The notes under the pieces are model-generated. The model made no database searches and was not told where the DNA came from. It saw nothing but the letters and a program-made list of their open reading frames with translations. Position numbers and translations under genes: made by a program. A stretch of 9,450 nt of DNA from Candidatus Dojkabacteria bacterium. Its GTDB lineage: Bacteria > Patescibacteriota > Dojkabacteria > J137. How positions within the stretch are numbered: the first letter of the stretch is position 1; the number at the start of each line of letters is the position of its first letter. The DNA is taken from positions 1 through 9,450 of the forward strand of contig JAGQLJ010000108.1 of the NCBI GenBank assembly GCA_020429495.1, given 5' to 3'. Shown piece after piece: positions 1 through 5,449 of the stretch.

Positions 1-104
1 TATTCTCTCTAATCAGTTTATCAATCTTGAATGCAACTTTAAATACTTTTTTCTACTTGTCCAAAAAAGTATCTCATCATATAATCAACCCACAAAATCC
101 TCAT
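1..104 (-). other. Possible 5' end of a minus-strand gene, frameshifted (doubtful)
   Basis: Reading leftwards from an ATG at 104, a frame gives a 21-residue peptide beginning MRILWVDYMM and stops at a TAA at 41-39. If one base of the six-T run at 47-52 is removed, the frame stays open to the window edge and continues as a lysine-rich sequence. A minus-strand TATAAT (116 to 111) lies exactly 6 nt before this ATG, the same geometry seen at ruvA. Together these suggest the start of a gene that is either broken or miscalled at a homopolymer. The stretch is too short to identify, and an AT-rich intergenic region could produce this by chance. Confidence 0.2.
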
Positions 105-122
105 TGGTAAATTATATTTCGT

Positions 123-128
123 TATAAA
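123..128 (+). promoter_or_regulatory. -10-like box before the membrane protein
   Basis: TATAAA lies 7 nt before the ATG at 136, so a transcript starting at the usual distance would have almost no leader. No matching -35 and no Shine-Dalgarno sequence are visible. A second TATAAT at 80-85 is an alternative with a longer leader. Confidence 0.35.
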
Positions 129-135
129 GAAAAAC

Positions 136-780
136 ATGATTTTAAGCCTGCAAACATTATTAGAGAATATAAACATCTTTCATGTGCTTTTTATATCATT
201 TCTGTATCTAATAATTTTGTGGTCTTTAATTCCAATTTGGGTTTATATTGATGCAAAAAAACGATATGATAATCCCAGAATGGCTAAATTATTTTTCTTT
301 TTAATTTTGCCATTAAATATTCCAGGCTTCATTATTTATATAATAATAAGACCTGATGATCAGATAGATTTTCCTAACTCACAAATAGAATCAGAAGATT
401 TAATTAATGTTCCCATTGTAAAATTTTTAAATGAGAAAAATGACTTTGTTATGTCATTTGATCTTAGAATTAATGGTGGAATAATTGATCCTAAAGATAG
501 AGCAGATTTGAATATGCAGGTGTCAATTGACGCTGACAAAAAGAATATTGTGTTAGAAAATACTGAAGATAAGCCCAGGGTTGTGGATAAAAAATCATCT
601 GAAGCAGAAGATCAAGAATCAATCAAAGAGAAAAAGTTATCAAAAAAAGAGCAAAAGCAAAATAGACAAAAGAAAAAGAATAAACAGAAGAAAAATAAGA
701 CAAAATCTAAATTTAGAGAATCTATAAAAAATACTCTTAAAGAGGTTAAAGGATTCTTTATATTAGAAGACGAAGAATAG
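136..780 (+). CDS. Two-helix membrane protein with lysine-rich cytoplasmic tail
   Basis: This 214-residue protein has two hydrophobic segments (about 15-37 and 52-71) separated by a short loop containing YIDAKKRYDNPRMAK. The second segment ends in LPLNIPGFIIYIIIRPDD. The pattern of helix, W-x-D-x-x-x-R loop, LPLNIPG and Y-x-x-x-RP resembles the small N-terminal membrane module of phospholipase D-nuclease-like proteins (PLDc_N). No HKD nuclease motif follows. Residues about 90-145 form a short polar domain, and about 150-205 are dominated by Lys, Glu and Gln, giving a strongly basic low-complexity tail. The positive-inside rule would place the basic segments in the cytoplasm, where the tail could touch nucleic acid or the ribosome; this is inference. 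The ATG at 136 is chosen because it precedes the first helix and follows a -10-like box. The function is unknown. Confidence 0.8.
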   Translation: MILSLQTLLENINIFHVLFISFLYLIILWSLIPIWVYIDAKKRYDNPRMAKLFFFLILPLNIPGFIIYIIIRPDDQIDFPNSQIESEDLINVPIVKFLNEKNDFVMSFDLRINGGIIDPKDRADLNMQVSIDADKKNIVLENTEDKPRVVDKKSSEAEDQESIKEKKLSKKEQKQNRQKKKNKQKKNKTKSKFRESIKNTLKEVKGFFILEDEE

Positions 781-826
781 GTTTTAATCCTCAACCATAA
801 AGCTCACATCTAGTCCTTCAATGCGG

Positions 827-832
827 TACAAT
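827..832 (+). promoter_or_regulatory. -10-like box before the LytR_C gene
   Basis: TACAAT lies 5 nt before the ATG at 838. The 16 nt ending in this box match the equivalent stretch before ruvA at 12 positions (TCAATG, two variable bases, then GTA, C or T, AAT). I see no clear -35. This suggests that the lytR_C-yebC-ruvC run starts here on a leaderless or nearly leaderless transcript. Confidence 0.45.
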
Positions 833-837
833 TAATC

Positions 838-2076
838 ATGAGAGAAAAAATTGTATCAATTTTAGAAAAATCATTTATGGGAGATTGGTATAGACGTTTT
901 ATACGTAGAAGTAGGGGAGGAGTAATAGCTAAAAGAACTAAAAGCTCAAATAGTAAAAATCAATTTAAAGCTTTTTTTTCTTCAATTTTTTCTTTTATTC
1001 CAAAAATCACTAAACAATCTAAATATATTTTTTCAGGCTTAATATTTTTAGCAATCTTAGGAATCCATCTATTCCAATATTTTACTATCAACTTTAAACC
1101 ATACTATTCTGATGTTATCCCTCCTATTGTTTATCAGTCAAAGGATATAAATACCGTAGTATATACAGTATCTGAAGTTGATTCTTATAAGTATATTGAA
1201 TCTATAACTTTAGTAGTTGGTGGAAATGATGCGGTTAGACTTGTAGAGCTGTCTCCTTACTTCAACTCAGAAAGGTATAGCCAAACATCTTTAAGAACAT
1301 TTCTAAATGAATATTCTGGAGATGAGCCAGCACTGATTGCCCTAAATAATGCAATTAGTGCAATACTTGGTGTAAGAATTGATAGGTATATATACATAAA
1401 TTCAAATGTATTTGATACTAACTATTTAAAATTAGATAGAGATCTTCTAGAAAAAATAAGAAACACTGATAACTTTTTGACCCAATCCTATACAGAAGAT
1501 TATGCAAAGTTTAAAGAGTCTTTGTTTTATAAAAATTCAAGACTTATACCAATGTATAACTTGCTATGGAATAAATCTAAGCTTTATCAGTATATAAAAA
1601 CAGATATGAACAGACCAGAACTAGTTCAGTTTTTATCTAATTTTAGGGTTGATAAACAGATAAATTATAAAGCCATTGGAGTTGAACAGGCAGTAATAAA
1701 AGAAAATGCAGAAAAATCACTAGAATTTTCGCCAAACTATCTTATAATCGATGAGACTTTATTAGGGTTTGTTGACGATTTGGATGTTGTAGCTGAACAG
1801 GCAGAGCTTGAGGTATACAATGCTTCAAGTACAAGAGGTTTGGCTTCACTATATACAAGAGAATTCCAGAATATTGGTATGAATGTAGTAAAATACGGTA
1901 ATTATTTTGAGGATGAAAAAGAAACTGTTCTGCACCTAAGTAGTGAGGATGATTTATCAACATTCAGAAATTCGATCAAGGCAATTCAACAAAGTTTAAG
2001 GTCTGAAGTGAAGATAGAAATAGGAAAATATCCTTATAATAAGACAGGAAATTTAATATTAGTGTTAAATAAATAA
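838..2076 (+). CDS. Membrane-anchored degenerate LCP / LytR_C domain protein
   Basis: This 412-residue protein starts with a basic cytoplasmic region (1-60, with several Arg-rich clusters), then one membrane helix (about 63-83), then an extracytoplasmic part. The C-terminal 322-412 fits the LytR_C domain: LEVYNASSTRGLA near its start, then GMNVVKYGNY, and a final LILVLN strand. Residues about 119-285 resemble an LCP (LytR-CpsA-Psr) core, with strands like SITLVVGG and VRLVELSPYF and the motif ILGVRIDRYIYIN. The usual IPRD-type Arg-Asp pair after the second strand is replaced by SPYF, so the phosphotransfer site of LCP ligases, which attach glycopolymers to peptidoglycan, appears lost. It may be a scaffold or glycan-binding relic; that is inference. 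The ATG follows a -10 box by 5 nt and no Shine-Dalgarno is visible. Its stop lies 1 nt before yebC, suggesting coupled translation. Confidence 0.8.
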   Translation: MREKIVSILEKSFMGDWYRRFIRRSRGGVIAKRTKSSNSKNQFKAFFSSIFSFIPKITKQSKYIFSGLIFLAILGIHLFQYFTINFKPYYSDVIPPIVYQSKDINTVVYTVSEVDSYKYIESITLVVGGNDAVRLVELSPYFNSERYSQTSLRTFLNEYSGDEPALIALNNAISAILGVRIDRYIYINSNVFDTNYLKLDRDLLEKIRNTDNFLTQSYTEDYAKFKESLFYKNSRLIPMYNLLWNKSKLYQYIKTDMNRPELVQFLSNFRVDKQINYKAIGVEQAVIKENAEKSLEFSPNYLIIDETLLGFVDDLDVVAEQAELEVYNASSTRGLASLYTREFQNIGMNVVKYGNYFEDEKETVLHLSSEDDLSTFRNSIKAIQQSLRSEVKIEIGKYPYNKTGNLILVLNK

Positions 2077-2077
2077 T

Positions 2078-2821
2078 ATGTCAGGTCATTCAAAATGGGC
2101 TACCATCAAAAGAGCAAAAGAAGTTACAGATAAAAAAAGAGCTTCGGTTTTTACTAAATTATCAAAAGATATTACTGTTGCTGCAAAGCTAGGGGAGAGT
2201 GGAGATATAAATTTTAATCCAATGCTTAGAGTTGCAGTTGATAAGGCAAAGGCAGCTTCAATGCCAAATGATAATATTCAAAGGGCAATAGATAGAGGGA
2301 CTGGAGCTTCTTCAGGAGATTCAGCAGTAATTGAAAATACATATGAATTTTATGGTCCTGGTGGAACTGCTTTTTTAGTAGATACAGAGACAGATAATGC
2401 GAATAGAACAATTACTGAACTAAAAACATTAGCAACTAAAAACGGTCTTAAAATGGCAAACGAAGGCTCAATTTCTTGGCAGTTTAAGGAAATTGGCTTG
2501 ATAGAATTTACAGTCAAAGAAGGGATGGATTTGGATGACATAGTCTTAAGCCTATTTGAGATAGAAGGTATTATTGATACAACAAGAATTCCTGAAGAGA
2601 ACCTAATTAAAGTTCAGACGGAAAAAGTAGAGTTCAAGAGTGTATTCGATAAAATAAAAGAAAAGTATGGAGATGATATAAATATTGAAAAAGCTGAATT
2701 AGCAAAAGTAACAGATGCAATGGTTGATGCAACAGAAGTTGCAGAAAAGGTAGAAAAACTAGAAGAGCTGCTAGAAGATACTCAAGATGTGGTTAATATT
2801 TGGACTAACTACAAATTATAA
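2078..2821 (+). CDS. yebC: YebC/PmpR family protein (TACO1-like translation or regulatory factor)
   Basis: This 247-residue protein has the usual family length and layout. It opens with MSGHSKWATIKRAK, the near-invariant YebC start, followed by the basic helical N-terminal domain with MPNDNIQRAIDRG (62-74). Then come YGPGG (92-96), TDNANRT (105-111) and GSISWQF (130-136), all standard for the family. YebC proteins were long annotated as DNA-binding transcription regulators. The mitochondrial relative TACO1 and more recent bacterial work point to a role in translation, relieving stalls at difficult sequences such as proline runs. Which role applies here cannot be seen. The start lies 1 nt after the upstream stop (TAATATG) without a Shine-Dalgarno, and the stop overlaps the ruvC start by one base (TAATG), so it is in a translationally coupled operon. 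The yebC-ruvC pairing is common in bacteria. Confidence 0.95.
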   Translation: MSGHSKWATIKRAKEVTDKKRASVFTKLSKDITVAAKLGESGDINFNPMLRVAVDKAKAASMPNDNIQRAIDRGTGASSGDSAVIENTYEFYGPGGTAFLVDTETDNANRTITELKTLATKNGLKMANEGSISWQFKEIGLIEFTVKEGMDLDDIVLSLFEIEGIIDTTRIPEENLIKVQTEKVEFKSVFDKIKEKYGDDINIEKAELAKVTDAMVDATEVAEKVEKLEELLEDTQDVVNIWTNYKL

Positions 2822-3309
2822 TGTCACTACCAACAAGAGTAATGGGGATCGATACAGGAATAGCCATAGTTGGCTGGTCTGTTATTGAAAAAAATCCAAA
2901 GTTCGCAAATAAACCTAAGCTCATAGGGTATGGGGCAATTACAACAGATTCAAAACAACCTACAAACGAAAGGCTAGCAGTAATTTATAAAGAGCTAACA
3001 GAAAAAATTGAAGAATATAATCCACATGTTGTAGCTGTAGAAAGCCTTTTTTACTTCAAAAATCAAAAGACAGTAATTGGTGTAAGTCAGGCTCGTGGAG
3101 TTATTCTTTTAGCCTCAGAGCACTCAGGAAGGCCAACTTTTGACTATACTCCCCTTCAAGTTAAGACAGCAGTAACAGGATATGGGAGAGCAGATAAACA
3201 GCAAGTTCAGAAAATGGTTAAGCTGATTTATGGGCTAGCAGAAGTACCAAAACCTGATGATGTCGCAGATGCAATCGCAGTTGCTACTTGCCATATAAAC
3301 AGCCACTAG
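2821..3309 (+). CDS. ruvC: Holliday junction resolvase RuvC
   Basis: This 162-residue protein is normal for RuvC, the endonuclease that cuts four-way DNA junctions symmetrically after RuvAB branch migration. The four acidic metal ligands of the RNase H-like fold are all visible: D11 in GIDTG, E74 in VAVESLFY, and D147 and D150 in PDDVADAIAVA. The segment FKNQKTVIGVSQARGV (79-94) is the usual conserved part after the second acidic residue. YGRADKQQVQ (121-130) matches the region before the last helix. It should therefore be active. The ATG overlaps the yebC stop as TAATG, implying termination-reinitiation coupling. Its own TAG stop is the first codon of a short dispersed repeat, and a 300-nt palindrome-rich island separates it from ruvA, so the three ruv genes are not one tight unit here. 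Confidence 0.97.
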   Translation: MSLPTRVMGIDTGIAIVGWSVIEKNPKFANKPKLIGYGAITTDSKQPTNERLAVIYKELTEKIEEYNPHVVAVESLFYFKNQKTVIGVSQARGVILLASEHSGRPTFDYTPLQVKTAVTGYGRADKQQVQKMVKLIYGLAEVPKPDDVADAIAVATCHINSH

Positions 3310-3326
3310 CTGCTAGTTACGAGCTT
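3307..3326 (+). repeat. Short dispersed repeat, copy 1 (at ruvC stop)
   Basis: TAGCTGCTAGTTACGAGCTT begins on the ruvC stop codon. It recurs with one mismatch (T to C at position 11) at 6582-6601, just after the stop of the large membrane protein. Both copies lie on the same strand relative to the upstream gene. The sequence contains the small palindrome AGCTGCT-like core, but it has no T-tail and is not an obvious terminator. Confidence 0.7.
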
Positions 3327-3432
3327 CGAGTGAAATTATTTTACTATAGTGAGCATACAGAACTATCATGATGTCAGTTCGAGTGAAATTTGTTTTAACA
3401 AATTTTGTATCGAGAACACTCACTTCTCGATA
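3325..3432. repeat. Palindrome-containing repeat element with internal direct repeat
   Basis: The 13-mer TTCGAGTGAAATT occurs at 3325-3337 and again at 3378-3390. The second copy runs into an inverted repeat, AAATTTGTT (3386-3394) and AACAAATTT (3397-3405). This is followed at once by a 9-bp hairpin, TATCGAGAA (3408-3416) and TTCTCGATA (3424-3432), with a 7-nt loop. No T-run follows, so it is not a canonical terminator. The GTTCGAGTG...TATCGAGAAC layout resembles dispersed palindromic intergenic elements that I recall from other genomes; I could not check this. Confidence 0.65.
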
Positions 3433-3456
3433 TAATTCTAACTTAACCCATCAATA

Positions 3457-3556
3457 GATCTGCGAGGAGTGAGCAGAGCGAACGACGTGGCAGTCTCATT
3501 AAAGTGTCCGGATAACTAAACGGGACTGCCACGCTCATTTCATTCGCTCGCAGATC
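3457..3556. repeat. About 100-nt GC-richer hairpin element (REP/MITE-like)
   Basis: Two perfect 10-bp arms are nested. GATCTGCGAG (3457-3466) pairs with 3547-3556, and CGTGGCAGTC (3486-3495) pairs with GACTGCCACG (3524-3533). Between them, GAGTGAGCAGAG (3467-3478) pairs with CTCATTTCATTC (3534-3545) allowing G-U and two mismatches. A 7-nt bulge lies on the left and a 1-nt bulge on the right, with a loop of about 24 nt. The element is visibly richer in G and C than the surrounding genes. The motif GCGAGGAGTGAGC...CGACGTGGCAGTC resembles dispersed repeats that I recall from unrelated bacteria. It has no ORF, so it would be non-autonomous if mobile. Confidence 0.75.
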
Positions 3557-3626
3557 ATCTAACGGCTAAGAATTAAGTATACAAAGCTCTCAAGTCACAA
3601 ATCTCTAATCTCACTTCTCAATGATG

Positions 3627-3632
3627 TATAAT
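3627..3632 (+). promoter_or_regulatory. -10 box of a leaderless-type ruvA promoter
   Basis: A perfect TATAAT lies 6 nt before the ATG at 3639, which is where transcription would normally begin, so the ruvAB message is probably leaderless. No clear -35 is seen. The box overlaps the in-frame upstream ATGs at 3621 and 3624, which argues against their use as starts. Confidence 0.6.
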
Positions 3633-3638
3633 AAATTC

Positions 3639-4223
3639 ATGATTGGATTTTTAAGCGGAAAAATAAAAGCAATATTTGACGATGGTAGCATTGTCATTGA
3701 GTCTAATGGAGTAGGGTGGCAAGTTCATTCAGTAAATACAGGAGCAATTTCAGAAGGGCAAGAAATAGAACTATTTATTCATACAAATGTAAGAGAAGAT
3801 GATATCTCCTTATGGGGGTTTCCATCCCAAGAAGAGCTTTCTTTATTTAAAAAATTACTTTCAATTTCTGGAGTTGGGGCAAAAACTGCTCTAAATATAA
3901 TTACATCTAAAGGCTATAACGAAGTAATTTCAGCAATTTATAATGGAGATGCAAAAGGGTTAAAGGTTTCAGGAGTAGGAGCAAAAACCGCTGAAAAAAT
4001 TATAATTGAATTAAGAGATAAGGTCCCTGTTCCAAATGGATCAACCCTTGATGGACAGTTTGCAAGGCCAGATAACTCAAAAGTAGAAAATGTAAAAGAA
4101 GCACTCAAGAACCTTGGCTATAAAGAGAGAGATGTAGTATCTAACTTAGCTAAATTAGACAACTTATTTATAAATGATGCTTCAGAGCAAGATATAATAA
4201 AGAAGCTGCTAACAACACTATAA
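3639..4223 (+). CDS. ruvA: Holliday junction branch migration complex subunit RuvA
   Basis: RuvA forms tetramers that clamp the four-way junction and load RuvB hexamers. Starting at 3639 the protein is 194 residues and begins MIGFLSGKI, the usual RuvA start. An in-frame start at 3621 would add MMYNKF, but it lies inside the -10 box and was rejected. Domain I (about 1-60) is the OB fold with GVGWQVH. Domain II carries two helix-hairpin-helix motifs, LLSISGVGAKTALNI (about 73-87) and LKVSGVGAKTAEKI (about 108-121). Domain III (about 149-194, with VKEALKNLGYKERDV) is the flexible RuvB-contacting end. The stop is 1 nt before the ruvB ATG (TAATATG), so the two are translationally coupled. It appears intact. 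Confidence 0.96.
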   Translation: MIGFLSGKIKAIFDDGSIVIESNGVGWQVHSVNTGAISEGQEIELFIHTNVREDDISLWGFPSQEELSLFKKLLSISGVGAKTALNIITSKGYNEVISAIYNGDAKGLKVSGVGAKTAEKIIIELRDKVPVPNGSTLDGQFARPDNSKVENVKEALKNLGYKERDVVSNLAKLDNLFINDASEQDIIKKLLTTL

Positions 4224-4224
4224 T

Positions 4225-5226
4225 ATGGACGAATACGCAACATCACCAGATGCAAAAAATGAAACAGAAATAGCATTCGAGGGAGCATTGAGACCAAGTA
4301 ATTTTAAAGAGGTGATAGGAAGAAAAGCAGAGAAGAGGAGTTTAGAAATTATGATTGAATCTGCTAAAAAGAGAGATGCCGCAGTGGATCACATTCTTTT
4401 TCATGGTCCTCCAGGTCTTGGTAAGACTACATTTGCATATGTTATAGCCAAAGAACTAGGATATACTCTTCATGCAACAAGTGGATCAGTCATAGAAAAA
4501 GCAGGAGATTTAGCTGCAATACTTACATCTTTAGAACCATATTCAGTTTTATTTATTGATGAGATTCATAGACTCAAAAGAACTATTGAAGAGATTCTAT
4601 ACCCTGCAATGGAAGATAATGTACTTGATATTGTTATTGGAAAAGGTCCAAATGCAAAAACTTTGAGAATAGATTTACCTAAATTTACAATAATTGGAGC
4701 AACTACAAAGCTTTCTATGCTAAGCGCACCATTAAGAGATAGATTTGGAATGAACTTTAGATTAGATTTTTATGAAGAAGAAGAGCTAACAGAATTAGTA
4801 AAGCAAAAGGCTAAAATGATGAATATTGGAATTAATCATGAAGCCTCAACAGAGATTGCCAAAAGAGCACGAATGACAGCAAGAATTGCAATCAGAATTC
4901 TAAAAAGGGTAAGAGATTTAGCAACAGTAAATAATAAAGAACTTATAGATTTAGATACTACTAAAGAAGCATTAACGCTACTTGATATAGATGAATATGG
5001 GCTTAATAGAACAGATAGGGCAATTATTTTAAGTCTTTTGGATAACTTTAAAGGTAGACCAGTAGGGCTAGGTACACTTGCAGCATCAATATCAGAAGAG
5101 CCAGAAACTGTAGAAACAGTTTACGAACCATTCTTACTAAAAAAAGGATTTATTCAAAGAACACATAGAGGTAGACAAATAACGGATAAAGCAGAGGAGG
5201 TGTATAGTCAATTGATAAATGGATAA
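4225..5226 (+). CDS. ruvB: Holliday junction branch migration ATPase RuvB
   Basis: RuvB is the hexameric AAA+ motor that pumps DNA through the RuvA-bound junction. The 333-residue protein has all main motifs. Walker A is GPPGLGKT (61-68) and Walker B is LFIDEIH with D112 and E113. Sensor 1 is in GATTKLSMLSAPLRDRFG, with the arginine-finger region at LRDR (170-173). The C-terminal winged helix contains GRPVGLGTLAASISEE and ends with the DNA-contacting RTHRGR. In the sensor 2 segment the usual GTPRIANR is MTARIAIR; the key arginine remains, but the preceding glycine and proline are changed. The start is 1 nt after ruvA, with no Shine-Dalgarno. It is followed by a long AT-rich inverted repeat that may end the transcript. 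Confidence 0.97.
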   Translation: MDEYATSPDAKNETEIAFEGALRPSNFKEVIGRKAEKRSLEIMIESAKKRDAAVDHILFHGPPGLGKTTFAYVIAKELGYTLHATSGSVIEKAGDLAAILTSLEPYSVLFIDEIHRLKRTIEEILYPAMEDNVLDIVIGKGPNAKTLRIDLPKFTIIGATTKLSMLSAPLRDRFGMNFRLDFYEEEELTELVKQKAKMMNIGINHEASTEIAKRARMTARIAIRILKRVRDLATVNNKELIDLDTTKEALTLLDIDEYGLNRTDRAIILSLLDNFKGRPVGLGTLAASISEEPETVETVYEPFLLKKGFIQRTHRGRQITDKAEEVYSQLING

Positions 5227-5259
5227 CTTTTTAGCAATTATTTAAGTTAAGAGTAAGAA

Positions 5260-5324
5260 AGTAATTTATAGTTATTTATTGTAATTTCTTAATAATTAAC
5301 ATCTATAAATAACTACCAATTACT
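5260..5324. repeat. Long AT-rich inverted repeat after ruvB
   Basis: AGTAATT (5260-5266) pairs with AATTACT (5318-5324), and TAGTTATTTAT (5269-5279) pairs with ATAAATAACTA (5305-5315). The two blocks are separated by a 2-nt mismatch on each side, giving 18 base pairs around a 25-nt loop. It lies 34 nt after the ruvB stop. It could act as a weak terminator or 3'-end stabiliser, but there is no GC-rich stem or T-tail. Confidence 0.6.
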
Positions 5325-5399
5325 ATCAATAACCAATAAAGAAGACCAAGCACATTTGTATTTGAAGTGCTGTAAATAGCCACAGATATTAATTCTTTG

Positions 5400-5428
5400 T
5401 TGTTCTTACTTTAGGTGCAGGGTAAAAT
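5400..5428 (+). promoter_or_regulatory. Possible promoter of the Fn3-like membrane protein
   Basis: TTGTTC (5400-5405) and TAAAAT (5423-5428) are 17 nt apart. The -10 matches consensus at five positions and the -35 at three. Together they leave a leader of roughly 15 nt before the ATG at 5450. A short AGCAC/GTGCT inverted repeat (5349-5353 and 5367-5371) lies upstream. Confidence 0.4.
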
Positions 5429-5449
5429 AACGAATAGAAAAAATAGTAA

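Noticed and set aside
612..794. Minus-strand frame rich in Phe, Leu and Cys
   Set aside because: It is the antisense of the lysine-rich tail and has only the residue bias expected from that.
1742..1963. Minus-strand frame of 73 residues inside the LytR_C gene
   Set aside because: It lies opposite a well-supported domain and shows no domain pattern or promoter.
3307..3600. CRISPR array
   Set aside because: The repeats are palindromic elements of different sequence without regular spacing or spacers, and no cas gene is nearby.
3621..3638. Earlier ATG starts for ruvA
   Set aside because: RuvA proteins begin MIG or MIS, and the upstream ATGs overlap or precede the TATAAT box.
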